DNA of 14,541 nucleotides from a bacterium (GCA_030689285.1 JAUYJM010000020.1:1-14541), one strand, 5' to 3'; shown: positions 1-7,169, counted from the stretch's first letter. Translations and numbers: made by a program. Notes: generated by a model from the sequence alone, not told the origin.

Positions 1-421
1 CGCGAGTGACGCTTCGCCAAAAAGGGCTGACATATCAAGTTCTGGTCCGAAAAGAGACCCTTGGTACGAAGAAGCCAGAATTGACAGACCCAGAGTAACT
101 TGCGCTATAATAAGAAGCAAACGGTTTTAGCTTAAACAAGAGCGGGTCAAAAAATCTTTCCAAAACTTGCGATATGGAAAGAAAAAATACCAGCGTAACC
201 ACCGCAAAGATAATAAACGACCAAATCAGAATTTCCTTTTCATCCGACTTTAGAATAGAGGAAATATCCAATCGAGGTCCTTCAATAGCTTTTTGGATTT
301 CTTCGCTTTCCAAAACATAAACTTCGTGAGCGGAGGCGCTTGCGGTTGGCAAAACCGAAAATGATAGCGCCGCGACAGCAAGCAACAGAATTAATATAAA
401 ACGAATGGAGACAGCTTTCAT
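1..421 (-). pseudogene. DoxX-like multi-pass membrane protein, 5' part, frameshifted, runs off left edge
   Basis: The minus-strand reading starts at the ATG at 421. It opens with a signal peptide or first membrane helix (hydrophobic run FILILLLAVAAL, then an ASASA-type cleavage region). An extracytoplasmic stretch and a second hydrophobic segment (IWSFIIFAVVTLVFFL, about residues 67-82 from this ATG) follow. The frame continues to FKLKPF and then becomes an S/Y/R-rich tail ending at a TGA at 35-37. Shifting by one base at about 118 restores a sensible reading (AQVTLGLSILASSYQG, then SLFGPEL) that stays open to base 1. One extra base or two missing bases would explain this. The layout (signal peptide, short periplasmic piece, membrane helices) recalls DoxX-like proteins of Parcubacteria, but that family call is from memory and tentative. 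It could be a decayed gene or an assembly error. A longer start at 457 is possible but adds an unremarkable N-terminus before the signal peptide. Confidence 0.6.
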
Positions 422-489
422 GTTGAAATAATTATGACTTACTCGTTTGGGAGGCAAACGCGTGAGCCTAAATAATTATATCTTGATGT

Positions 490-517
490 TTGAAAAGACG
501 CTATTGTGTGATATATT
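490..517 (+). promoter_or_regulatory. Candidate sigma-70 type promoter of uvrA
   Basis: TTGAAA at 490-495 and TATATT at 512-517 are separated by 16 nt. Each differs from the consensus by one base. A transcript would start near 524, about 38 nt ahead of the uvrA ATG. I see no good Shine-Dalgarno site in that leader. The assignment rests on sequence match only. Confidence 0.45.
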
Positions 518-561
518 TCCACTGCAAATTAAGCTATGCGGCATAAGCGTAGCTGTTGTTT

Positions 562-3198
562 ATGCTTAAAAAAGAAGAAGGAAGTGACAAAATAATAGTT
601 CGCGGGGCACGCACCCACAACCTGAAAAATATTACCGTTGAAATGCCCAGAAACAAAATGATAGTTTTTACCGGCCTGTCAGGTTCCGGCAAATCTTCAT
701 TGGCTTTTGACACTATTTTTGCCGAAGGGCAGAGAAGATACGTGGAGTCCTTGTCTGCTTACGCCAGGCAGTTTTTAAACACGATGCAAAAGCCCGATGT
801 GGACGAGATTACGGGACTTTCTCCCGCGATTTCCATAGACCAGAAGTCTCGCTCAAACAACCCGCGTTCCACCGTAGCCACTATCACCGAACTGTACGAC
901 TATCTTAGAGTGCTCTATTCTCGCGTGGGTAAACCTCACTGCTTAAAATGCGGCCGTTTAATATCCAGACTGTCAAATGACGAGATAAAGCACACAATTA
1001 TTGAGCTTGTTGAAAATCTAAGCGCAGAAGGCAATACAAGGAAGGTTTTTGGCAAAGAATACGACTCTATGAAAATAAGACTTTTCGCGCCGCTCGTGGT
1101 CGGTAGAAAGGGCGAATATTACCAGCTTCTTTACGACTTGTTGGGAAAAGGTTTTAGCGACGTCAAAGTGGACGGCAAAAATTTTAAGTTGCGCGAACAG
1201 ATTATTTTGGAAAAAAATAAAAAACACGACATAGATGTTTTGGTTGATGAATTTTTTGTGAGCGATTTCAAGCAAAAGACGGAGGGTCTCAAAGACCGTC
1301 TTCCGGAAGCCATAGAAAGAGCCCTTCACGAATCAGACGGGCTTATAAAGATAGAAACGCCTTCCGCCGAAGGTGTAAAATCAAAGGTTGAGACAAAGAT
1401 GATTTCATCCAAGTTTATGTGTCCTTATGACGGCTTTTCTTATCCTGAAATTGAGCCGAGACTTTTTTCATTCAACTCGCCGCACGGCGCTTGTTCTTTG
1501 TGCAACGGCCTCGGCACAAGACATTTTTTCGGAAACGAAGTCTGCCCGAAGTGCGATGGCGCGCGCTTGAGAGAGGAAGCACTCGGCGTGACATTGGGAG
1601 GACATGGAAACGAAAAAGGTATTTCAATAGTATCGCTTATAGGTCTTTCCATCTTAAATGCCCGTGATTTTTTCAAGCATTTGAAACTTTCCGCTAAAGA
1701 AAAAGAAATCGCGAAAGTCGTAATAAAAGAAATTGAGTCCAGATTGGATTTTATGTTGAATGTCGGTCTTGATTATCTGACTTTAGACAGACGAGCGCAT
1801 ACGCTATCCGGAGGCGAGGCGCAGAGAATCCGTCTGGCTTCACAGTTGGGTTCAGGTCTCGTGGGCGCGCTCTACGTGCTCGACGAACCCACGATAGGTC
1901 TTCATCCTCGGGATAACGAACGTCTGATAAAAACGCTTACGCATTTGCGAGACATTGGCAACACTATACTGGTCGTTGAGCATGACGAAGACACTGTTTA
2001 TTCTGCAGATTATATAGTGGATATCGGGCCGGGGGCCGGAGTGCATGGGGGAGAAATTGTGGCAGTCGGTTTTTTGGATGAACTCTTGACCGCTAAGAAA
2101 AATACTTCCGGTTCCGTGACCCTAAGTTATCTCAGGGGTGAAAAAAAGATAGAAACACCGGAAAAAAGGCGACTGTCAAAAGGGCTGTTGAAAATTCGCG
2201 GTGGCAACATATTTAACATAAAAAATTTAAGTGTGGACGTGCCACTTGGCGTGTTTACATCCGTAACAGGAGTTTCCGGTTCGGGCAAATCTTCCTTTTT
2301 GTACGAAATTTTGCACAAAAATCTTCGAGCAAGATTTGACCGCAGATACAGAAGCGCGGAAATTTATAACTGCGGCTCATTTACGGGTACAGAATACCTA
2401 TCAAGAGCAATTCTCATAGACCAAAGTCCTATCGGCAGAACGCCGCGTTCAAATCCCGCGACTTACACCGGAGCATTCACTTTTATACGTGAGCTGTTTT
2501 CGGAGACGGAAGAGGCCAGATACCGCGGCTGGAAGGCGAGCAGATTTTCTTTCAATGTGCCCGCTCTTCACGGCAAAGGAGGTCGTTGCGAGGCGTGCCA
2601 GGGAAATGGAGAAATCGCCGTTGAAATGCATTTTTTGCCGACGGTTTATGTAACCTGCGATATCTGCGGCGGCAAGAGGTTTACAAAAGAGACACTGGAA
2701 GTCAAATATAAAGGAAAAAGTATTTATGACGTTTTGCGCACAACGGTGGAAGAAGCAATAGTCTTCTTTGAAGACATTCCCGCTATTTACGACCGACTTA
2801 AAACTTTAAACGAAGTCGGGCTGGGGTATTTGGAGTTGGGGCAGTCTGCCACCACTTTATCTGGCGGTGAAGCGCAAAGGGTAAAGATTTCTTCTGAACT
2901 TTATCGGCCGTACTTGCAAAAGACCGTTTACCTTTTGGACGAGCCGACGGTGGGGCTTCACTATGAGGATGTAAAGAAGCTCATAGAGATATTACAGCTT
3001 CTTGTCGCTCGGGGAAACACGGTGGTCGTCATTGAACACAATTTAGACATTATAAAATCATCTGACTACGTGATTGACATAGGTCCTGAAGGGGGAGACG
3101 GAGGGGGCAGGGTCGTGGCCAAAGGCACACCGGAAGAAGTGTCAAACAATACAAAATCTCATACAGGTTCGTACCTCAAAAAAGTTCTTAAAAAGTGA
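562..3198 (+). CDS. uvrA: Excinuclease ABC subunit A (UvrA), compact form
   Basis: UvrA is the damage-sensing ATPase of nucleotide excision repair. It works as a dimer, loads UvrB on DNA and acts in the cytoplasm. Positions below count from the ATG at 562 (878 aa). Visible are a first Walker A (GLSGSGKSS, near residue 38), the first ABC signature LSGGEAQR (from about 415) with Walker B YVLDEPTIGLH, and a second Walker A (GVSGSGKSS, from about 570). The C-terminal zinc module is C676-x2-C679-x19-C699-x2-C702, followed by the second LSGGEAQR (about 766) and YLLDEPTVGLH. The family is usually about 930-970 aa. Here roughly 60-70 residues are missing between GLG after the first zinc module and the CPKCDGARLR segment. 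In that first zinc module the expected CPxCG reads CPYDG (C287, D290), so one usual ligand is Asp. A TTG at 556 is a possible earlier start, but the ATG at 562 fits the family better. Confidence 0.97.
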   Translation: MLKKEEGSDKIIVRGARTHNLKNITVEMPRNKMIVFTGLSGSGKSSLAFDTIFAEGQRRYVESLSAYARQFLNTMQKPDVDEITGLSPAISIDQKSRSNNPRSTVATITELYDYLRVLYSRVGKPHCLKCGRLISRLSNDEIKHTIIELVENLSAEGNTRKVFGKEYDSMKIRLFAPLVVGRKGEYYQLLYDLLGKGFSDVKVDGKNFKLREQIILEKNKKHDIDVLVDEFFVSDFKQKTEGLKDRLPEAIERALHESDGLIKIETPSAEGVKSKVETKMISSKFMCPYDGFSYPEIEPRLFSFNSPHGACSLCNGLGTRHFFGNEVCPKCDGARLREEALGVTLGGHGNEKGISIVSLIGLSILNARDFFKHLKLSAKEKEIAKVVIKEIESRLDFMLNVGLDYLTLDRRAHTLSGGEAQRIRLASQLGSGLVGALYVLDEPTIGLHPRDNERLIKTLTHLRDIGNTILVVEHDEDTVYSADYIVDIGPGAGVHGGEIVAVGFLDELLTAKKNTSGSVTLSYLRGEKKIETPEKRRLSKGLLKIRGGNIFNIKNLSVDVPLGVFTSVTGVSGSGKSSFLYEILHKNLRARFDRRYRSAEIYNCGSFTGTEYLSRAILIDQSPIGRTPRSNPATYTGAFTFIRELFSETEEARYRGWKASRFSFNVPALHGKGGRCEACQGNGEIAVEMHFLPTVYVTCDICGGKRFTKETLEVKYKGKSIYDVLRTTVEEAIVFFEDIPAIYDRLKTLNEVGLGYLELGQSATTLSGGEAQRVKISSELYRPYLQKTVYLLDEPTVGLHYEDVKKLIEILQLLVARGNTVVVIEHNLDIIKSSDYVIDIGPEGGDGGGRVVAKGTPEEVSNNTKSHTGSYLKKVLKK

Positions 3199-3245
3199 AT
3201 GCGGAAAGAGATGCTCTTCAGTGTCGTACCTCATAGAGGAATACG
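3199..3245. other. Convergent intergenic spacer between uvrA and truB, small hairpins
   Basis: The two genes end tail to tail 47 nt apart. The spacer holds a short hairpin AAGAG-ATG-CTCTT (3206-3218). A second hairpin, CGTACCTC-ATA-GAGG plus TACG with a 2-nt bulge, lies at 3223-3245. Neither has a clear T-tract, so a role as a bidirectional terminator is only possible. Confidence 0.3.
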
Positions 3246-3995
3246 TCATCTTTTCTTATACTTTAGAACGGCCGTCCTTTTTATGCTAAGCGCTATCGCA
3301 CCCGTACCTAGACGCTCGCCTAAATCATTGGCAAGACTTCTCATATAGGTACCACTCGCGCACCTTACCTTCAGAGCGACTACTTGAAATTCTCTCTCGG
3401 TTGTTTTCGCGAGCATTTTTTTCCAACTTTTAAGCACTTCACCTTGCCGAAAATCGCCTTTCACCAGAGAAACCATTCTTTCAACTCTTCGCATAAGACC
3501 GCGTGAAGTAATTTTGGTCATTTTTTTAAAAACAATTTTTTCAATTTCCATTTTTCTCTTCGGTATATCAATTTCCGAAAGTCTGCCTGCTCTCGCCCAC
3601 TTGAAGAGTTTTTGACCGCGCACGGTTTTTGAAGAATACGGAGGGTACGGCAGAACCAAATCACGGCCGTATTTTTTTAGACTTTCTTTAATTTCTTCTT
3701 TCCGTAAGTTTTTTTCCCCAATCTCTTCCACAATACCTAAAAGATCGTACGTGTCGGTTTTTATGGAAAAAAGCACTTCAATTTCATAGAGCTTTGAAAG
3801 TTCTAGGTATCTCCCCTTTTTCTTACATTCCTCGCCTGACAGCAAAATCAAAAGACCTTCCGCCAAAGGGTCAAGCCGTCCGGCGTAAGTTATTTTCTCC
3901 GTCGCGTATTCCGGTCTTGCCTGTCTAAAACGCTTTAGACATTCAAGCGGCGTCTCACCGGGATTTTTATAGACAATGTGGACGTTTTCTGACAT
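3246..3995 (-). CDS. truB: tRNA pseudouridine(55) synthase TruB
   Basis: TruB isomerises U55 in the T-loop of tRNAs to pseudouridine. The 249-aa product has the family N-terminus (YKNPGETPLECLKRFR). The catalytic motif reads YAGRLDPLAEGLLIL with the catalytic Asp at residue 42; the family usually has GHTGTLDPLATG, so the two residues before LDP differ. Further matches are KLYEIEVLFSIKTDTYDLLG, PPYSSKTVRGQKLFKWAR and the C-terminal ASGTYMRSLANDLG with GTGAIALSIKRT. The protein is shorter than E. coli TruB (about 314 aa) because it stops after the catalytic domain and lacks the C-terminal PUA domain, as many short TruB proteins do. It starts at the ATG at 3995. The gene converges on uvrA and is divergent from the small membrane-protein gene beginning at 4037, with 41 AT-rich bases between them that can hold both promoters. 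Confidence 0.93.
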   Translation of the reverse strand: MSENVHIVYKNPGETPLECLKRFRQARPEYATEKITYAGRLDPLAEGLLILLSGEECKKKGRYLELSKLYEIEVLFSIKTDTYDLLGIVEEIGEKNLRKEEIKESLKKYGRDLVLPYPPYSSKTVRGQKLFKWARAGRLSEIDIPKRKMEIEKIVFKKMTKITSRGLMRRVERMVSLVKGDFRQGEVLKSWKKMLAKTTEREFQVVALKVRCASGTYMRSLANDLGERLGTGAIALSIKRTAVLKYKKR

Positions 3996-4036
3996 ACTCG
4001 GTTATAGAAACTTTAGTATATAGTATAGGAAAGCGG
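3996..4036. promoter_or_regulatory. Divergent AT-rich promoter region (truB / small membrane protein)
   Basis: This 41-nt gap separates two divergent starts. On the plus strand TATAGT lies at 4019-4024 and AGGAAAG at 4027-4033, just ahead of the TTG at 4037. On the minus strand TATAAC and two TATACT hexamers lie upstream of the truB ATG. No convincing -35 is seen for either direction, so only the region is called, not exact promoters. Confidence 0.35.
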
Positions 4037-4351
4037 TTGAACTCCAAAAAAAGGACCAGAATGAGAAAAAGAGAGGACGTATCGATATTTGATCTGTTTT
4101 TTGTCCTCATGGCGATATTTTTTACAACCATATTCGTACATATGATTGTTGAAGAAACGCTTTCACTCTTCCGCAGTATAATAGTGGCGATTATACTGAC
4201 TTTCTTAATTTCACCTTATTTGGTAGGCCAGCGACAGGCAACTATCCAGACAAGGCGAGAAAACGAGAAACTTAGGGAAGAGCTCCGAAATATCCGTCAG
4301 AAGATTGATGAAAAAAGTCAAAAGCGAGAAAAAACGAAGGACCGCAGGTAG
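4037..4351 (+). CDS. Small membrane protein with C-terminal coiled coil, function unknown
   Basis: This 104-aa protein matches no family I recognise. A basic N-terminus (KKRTRMRKR) is followed by two hydrophobic segments (about residues 18-38, LFFVLMAIFFTTIFVHMIV, and 46-64, SIIVAIILTFLISPYLV). A highly charged helical tail (about residues 70-104, rich in E, K, R and Q with heptad-like spacing) ends it. The likely arrangement is a hairpin of two membrane helices with both basic ends in the cytoplasm. Two starts are possible: TTG at 4037 with AGGAAAG six bases or so upstream, and ATG at 4061 with AAGGA five bases upstream. The gene stands alone between the divergent truB and a hairpin terminator at 4371, so it is probably monocistronic. 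The ORF is convincing by length, composition and clean flanks; the function is unknown. Confidence 0.7.
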   Translation: MNSKKRTRMRKREDVSIFDLFFVLMAIFFTTIFVHMIVEETLSLFRSIIVAIILTFLISPYLVGQRQATIQTRRENEKLREELRNIRQKIDEKSQKREKTKDRR

Positions 4352-4370
4352 ATAGAGGGAGTATGAATCT

Positions 4371-4413
4371 GTGCCGCCCGTTTGCGAGAAGCGCAGACGG
4401 GCGCACTTTCTTT
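4371..4413 (+). terminator. Rho-independent terminator after the small membrane protein gene
   Basis: GTGCCGCCCGTTTGCG pairs with CGCAGACGGGCGCAC across a short loop, with one bulged C and one G-T pair. TTTCTTT (4407-4413) follows directly. It lies 20 nt after the stop at 4351 and before the hisS promoter. This also argues against a GTG start for hisS at 4371, which would lie inside the hairpin. Confidence 0.75.
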
Positions 4414-4429
4414 ATAACATAAGCTCTGA

Positions 4430-4435
4430 TAAAAT
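4430..4435 (+). promoter_or_regulatory. -10 element of hisS, predicts a leaderless mRNA
   Basis: TAAAAT at 4430-4435 (in GATAAAAT) ends 7 nt before the ATG at 4443. A transcript starting at the normal distance would begin at or next to that ATG. The -35 region (TTTCTT near 4407) is weak. Confidence 0.45.
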
Positions 4436-4442
4436 ACATTTT

Positions 4443-5402
4443 ATGATTAAAAACGGCAACCTTTCAACCGATTGCTATAAGGGCGTGCGAGATTTTTACC
4501 CCGAGGATATGGCGGTGCAAAACTATATTTTTTCCACATGGAAAAAGGCGGCGGAGAAGTTTGGCTACAGTGAATATAGCGCGTCCGTTCTGGAGCCGGC
4601 GGAACTTTACCGTAGCAAAGGAAGCGAGGAGATTGTGAACGAGCAGATGTTCACCTTTACGGACCGCGGCGGACGTGAGGTTGCTCTTCGCCCCGAGATG
4701 ACACCTTCGCTCGCGCGTATGATTGCGGCGCGCCGGAAGTCGCTCAAATTTCCTTTGCGTTGGTACACAATCGCGAATTGCTTCCGCTATGAACGACCGC
4801 AGAGAGGCCGTAGGCGCGAGCACTGGCAATTGAACGCAGATATTATGGGTATCGCCGGAATAGAAGCGGAAGTGGAGATTATCTCTCTCGCGCACACGAT
4901 TATGAAGGTGTTTGGGGCGAAAGATGAGGATTTTGAGATACGAATCAACGATCGAAAAGCTATCTTCAAAATCTTTGAGCCGATTTTAAGAGATAAAACC
5001 CAATGGTCAGAAGCATGCCGTTTCCTTGATAAACGACCGAAGCTAAAGCCGGAAGAGCAGGAGGAGGGAAACAAAAAATACTTCACCAGAGCTTTTAATC
5101 AGAGCGAGGCAGGAAACATACATAAGAGCAAGATGCTCGATGAAGTTAAGGAAGCGCTCAACGCCAAGGGTATAAAAATAGTTCTTGACTCATCTCTCAT
5201 GCGCGGTTTCGACTACTACACTGGAATGGTGTTTGAGGTCTTTGATACGCACCCCGACAACAACCGTTCCCTTTTCGGCGGCGGGCGCTACGATAACCTG
5301 CTTGAACTCTTCGGCACGGAACCCGTCCCGACGGTGGGCTTCGGCATGGGAGACATTACGATAAGAGATTTTTTGGAAACGCATAAACTGCCGTTAAAGT
5401 GA
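4443..5402 (+). CDS. hisS: Histidine-tRNA ligase, catalytic core only
   Basis: This is a class II aminoacyl-tRNA synthetase that charges tRNA-His. Positions count from the ATG at 4443 (319 aa). Visible are the N-terminal GVRDFYP segment (14-20), the RSKGSEE and TFTDRGGREVALRPEMT substrate-pocket segments (57-87), and motif 2 FRYERPQRGRRREHWQLN (114-131). The histidine-binding motif RGFDYYTG begins at R254, GGGRYDNL at 279, and the motif 3 region PTVGFGMGDITIRD follows. It ends right after motif 3, in LETHKLPLK. Full-length bacterial HisRS is about 420-450 aa, so the whole C-terminal anticodon-binding domain (about 100 residues) is absent. The next gene starts 31 nt later, leaving no room for it. 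HisZ, the histidine-biosynthesis paralogue, also lacks that domain, but the intact RGFDYYTG with its Arg supports a real synthetase. No his biosynthesis gene is nearby. A longer GTG start at 4371 lies in a terminator hairpin and is rejected. Confidence 0.9.
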   Translation: MIKNGNLSTDCYKGVRDFYPEDMAVQNYIFSTWKKAAEKFGYSEYSASVLEPAELYRSKGSEEIVNEQMFTFTDRGGREVALRPEMTPSLARMIAARRKSLKFPLRWYTIANCFRYERPQRGRRREHWQLNADIMGIAGIEAEVEIISLAHTIMKVFGAKDEDFEIRINDRKAIFKIFEPILRDKTQWSEACRFLDKRPKLKPEEQEEGNKKYFTRAFNQSEAGNIHKSKMLDEVKEALNAKGIKIVLDSSLMRGFDYYTGMVFEVFDTHPDNNRSLFGGGRYDNLLELFGTEPVPTVGFGMGDITIRDFLETHKLPLK

Positions 5403-5427
5403 CTTTTAATCTTAAAATAAATAAAAT
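5399..5427 (+). promoter_or_regulatory. Candidate promoter of the exonuclease-like gene, leaderless layout
   Basis: GTGACT at 5399-5404 (four of six bases of TTGACA) and TAAAAT at 5422-5427 are separated by 17 nt. The -10 ends 6 nt before the ATG at 5434, so transcription would start about at the start codon. The -35 overlaps the hisS stop codon. Confidence 0.4.
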
Positions 5428-5433
5428 CTCCCA

Positions 5434-6015
5434 ATGCGAAAAGTCGTATTTGATATTGAAACTTCAAATCTTTTTTCAGAAGTCGGCTCAAATGACCCAT
5501 CCAAATTGGACTTGTCCGTCATAGGCATATACGACTCCGGCGACGAAACATACCAGACGTATTTTCAGGAAGAGCTTCCGAAACTTTGGCCGGTTATTGA
5601 AAGAGCAGATATGATTATCGGTTACAATTCCGAACATTTTGACCTGCCGCTTTTAAATAAATACTACCCTGGCGACTTGTCTCAAGTAAAGCACATTGAC
5701 CTTATGAAAGAAATAAAAAAGGTCCTCGGGCGGAGAATAAAGCTTGACACCATAGCCGAGGCGACTTTGGGAAAGAAAAAAACAGGTGAAGGTCTCCAAG
5801 CTATTTATTGGTGGAGAAACGGAGAAAAGGAAAAGGTCTGTAAGTACTGCTTGGAAGATGTAAAAATAACAAAAGAGATTTATGATTTTGCCCGCGCGGA
5901 AAATTGCGTAAAATATCGCGAAGGAGGAATTCTTAAGACCTTGCCCCTTGACGCAAGCAAATGGGAGGACTCTTCTTCTTTGACATCCGCCATTACTCAC
6001 ACCTTGCCATTTTGA
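5434..6015 (+). CDS. RNase H-like / DEDDy 3'-5' exonuclease domain protein (YprB-like)
   Basis: The 193-aa protein carries the acidic motifs of DEDD nucleases. ExoI is FDIET (D7, E9), ExoII is IIGYNSEHFDLPLL (N65, D70), and ExoIII is KYCLEDVKIT with Y138 and D142 in YxxxD spacing. This is the DEDDy pattern typical of the RNase_H-like/YprB group, which is related to the PolB proofreading domain. It probably degrades or trims nucleic acid in the cytoplasm using two metal ions; the substrate is unknown. Helical segments KLDTIAEATLGKKK and GEGLQAIYWWRNGEKEKV fit the fold between ExoII and ExoIII. The last 35 residues are not catalytic. It starts at the ATG at 5434, with its own -10 directly upstream. 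Downstream is non-coding repeat sequence, so it is likely transcribed alone or with hisS read-through. Confident on the fold, not on the exact role. Confidence 0.85.
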   Translation: MRKVVFDIETSNLFSEVGSNDPSKLDLSVIGIYDSGDETYQTYFQEELPKLWPVIERADMIIGYNSEHFDLPLLNKYYPGDLSQVKHIDLMKEIKKVLGRRIKLDTIAEATLGKKKTGEGLQAIYWWRNGEKEKVCKYCLEDVKITKEIYDFARAENCVKYREGGILKTLPLDASKWEDSSSLTSAITHTLPF

Positions 6016-6101
6016 AGTCTGCGATACTGCGCCTGTCGGCTACGGATAGGATTTAGGAAATAAGAATTAAGAATGAAATACGATTTAGGATTTAAGAATA
6101 A

Positions 6102-6392
6102 GAGAATTTTCAATTTTCAATCAATTTTCAAACCCAGAAATTTTCAATTAAAGATGACCGAAAAGAAAAGACGGAAAGAGGTGAGAGAATTTTCAATTTT
6201 GCAATCCCAGTACCAAAGAAATATGAATTTCTTGCTACGGGACAGGTTTTCAATCAATTTTCAAGGAGTCAATTTTGCAATTTTTAAACAAAAAAACAAC
6301 AAAGGCGGGACGAATATTGACTACGGATTTGATGCATTGAAAATTTCGGGATTTGATTGAAAATTGCAAAATTGGAAATTGAAAATTTTTCT
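6102..6392. repeat. AATTTTCAAT short-motif array with inverted ends
   Basis: The word ATTTTCAAT or TTTTCAAT occurs many times on the plus strand (for example at about 6106, 6114, 6122, 6142, 6190 and 6247, with gapped or degenerate variants). The reverse complement occurs at 6357-6391 (ATTGAAAATTGCAAAATTGG and GAAATTGAAAATT). The left part (6104-6150) and the reverse complement of the right part (about 6340-6391) align over some 50 bases, both continuing through a CCCAGAAATTTTCAAT or CCCGAAATTTTCAAT word. The segment could fold into one large imperfect hairpin. Confidence 0.65.
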
Positions 6393-6506
6393 TGCCCTAT
6401 TCTGACCATTTCCACCCACTCCCTCGCCTCGTTCTTGCTTTGACAAAACTGGTCGGGTAGGGGGGTGGAGAGTTTCGTAAAAAAAGTTCCCTTTGTGTGG
6501 CTTTTA

Positions 6507-6520
6507 TGCTATAGTAAAAT
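6507..6520 (+). promoter_or_regulatory. Candidate extended -10 promoter of greA
   Basis: TGCTATAGT at 6507-6515 is an extended -10 (TGn plus TATAGT). An overlapping TAAAAT lies at 6515-6520. The greA ATG is at 6549, giving a leader of about 20-27 nt without a clear Shine-Dalgarno site. The -35 candidate (TTCCCT, 6487-6492) is poor. Confidence 0.45.
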
Positions 6521-6548
6521 CGCTTAATAATAATTTGTAACCTTTAAT

Positions 6549-7013
6549 ATGCCAGATCAAATGGAATATTTGACAAAGGAAAAGTATGATGAGCTCATCA
6601 AGGAATTGGAACAGCTCAAAACTGAAAAGAGAAAGGAAATAGCCGAGCATTTAGAATACGCTAAGTCGCTTGGGGATATTTCCGAAAACGCCGAGTATCA
6701 TGAGGCGAGGACCGAGCAAGCAAACGTGGAAGACAGAATTTCAAAATTGGAATCGCTTTTGAAATCGGCAAACATTGTTTCTGAAACTGACCATAAAGGT
6801 AAGGTTGAGGTCGGTTCAAAGGTTGTCGTGAAGCGGGGAGACAGTATGGAAACGTACAAGATTGTAGGGTCGGAAGAGGTTGATATTTCCGCCGGAAAGC
6901 TTTCCATCACTTCTCCTTTAGGTTCCGATATGCTTGACAAAAAAAAGGGGGAAACGTTTTTCTGTAAAACACCAAAAGGAGTAACGGAATGTAAGATTAT
7001 AAGTATTGAATAA
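6549..7013 (+). CDS. greA: Transcription elongation factor GreA
   Basis: GreA enters the RNA polymerase secondary channel and stimulates cleavage of the backtracked transcript 3' end. The 154-aa product is of normal family length. An N-terminal antiparallel coiled coil (about residues 5-78, starting EYLTKEKYDELIKELEQLK) carries the tip LGDISENAEYHEA, with the two functional acids D43 and E46. A C-terminal FKBP-like globular domain (about 82-154) contains VGSKVVVKRGD, EEVDISAGKLSITSPLG and KKGETFFCKTPKG. It starts at the ATG at 6549; an ATG five codons in (Met5) would also keep all domains. It has its own promoter and a strong terminator 47 nt downstream, so it is monocistronic. Confidence 0.97.
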   Translation: MPDQMEYLTKEKYDELIKELEQLKTEKRKEIAEHLEYAKSLGDISENAEYHEARTEQANVEDRISKLESLLKSANIVSETDHKGKVEVGSKVVVKRGDSMETYKIVGSEEVDISAGKLSITSPLGSDMLDKKKGETFFCKTPKGVTECKIISIE

Positions 7014-7060
7014 AAAATATTACTGACTTTCACTTTACTTCCCAACAAAATAAAAATTAA

Positions 7061-7094
7061 AAAACTTCGAGAACTTAGTTCTCGAAGTTTTTTT
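7061..7094 (+). terminator. Strong rho-independent terminator of greA
   Basis: AAAACTTCGAGAAC (7061-7074), loop TTA, and GTTCTCGAAGTTTT (7078-7091) form a perfect 14-bp stem with a T-run to 7094. An upstream A-run makes it usable in both directions. An outer perfect pair, TTCCCAACAA (about 7039-7048) with TTGTTGGGAA (about 7100-7109), encloses the whole hairpin. Confidence 0.9.
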
Positions 7095-7169
7095 GCTGGT
7101 TGTTGGGAAAGTCTGCTCCTTATCCGCGCTAGGACACTACGGAGCGGACAGACAGAAGGGATATTCGGC

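Larger units (their letters stand above)
6016..6548. other. Non-coding stretch: direct repeats, AATTTTCAAT array, G-rich patch, greA promoter
   Basis: No gene is supported here. Early on, GATTTAGGA-type words recur (about 6048-6095). The middle is the AATTTTCAAT array, listed separately. A G-rich patch, GGTCGGGTAGGGGGGTGG, lies at 6451-6468, and the greA promoter closes the stretch. A 95-codon frame at 6073-6360 is open but consists of translated repeat units. Confidence 0.6.

Noticed and set aside
4371..4442. GTG start extending hisS by 24 codons
   Set aside because: The extension covers a strong terminator hairpin and the hisS -10; the family N-terminus begins after the ATG at 4443.
6073..6360. 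95-codon plus-strand ORF
   Set aside because: It is a translation of the AATTTTCAAT repeat array (recurrent NFQ/FSI words), with no promoter, Shine-Dalgarno site or family signal.
6440..6445. Perfect TTGACA as a -35 for greA
   Set aside because: No -10 lies 16-18 nt downstream; that position is the G-rich patch.
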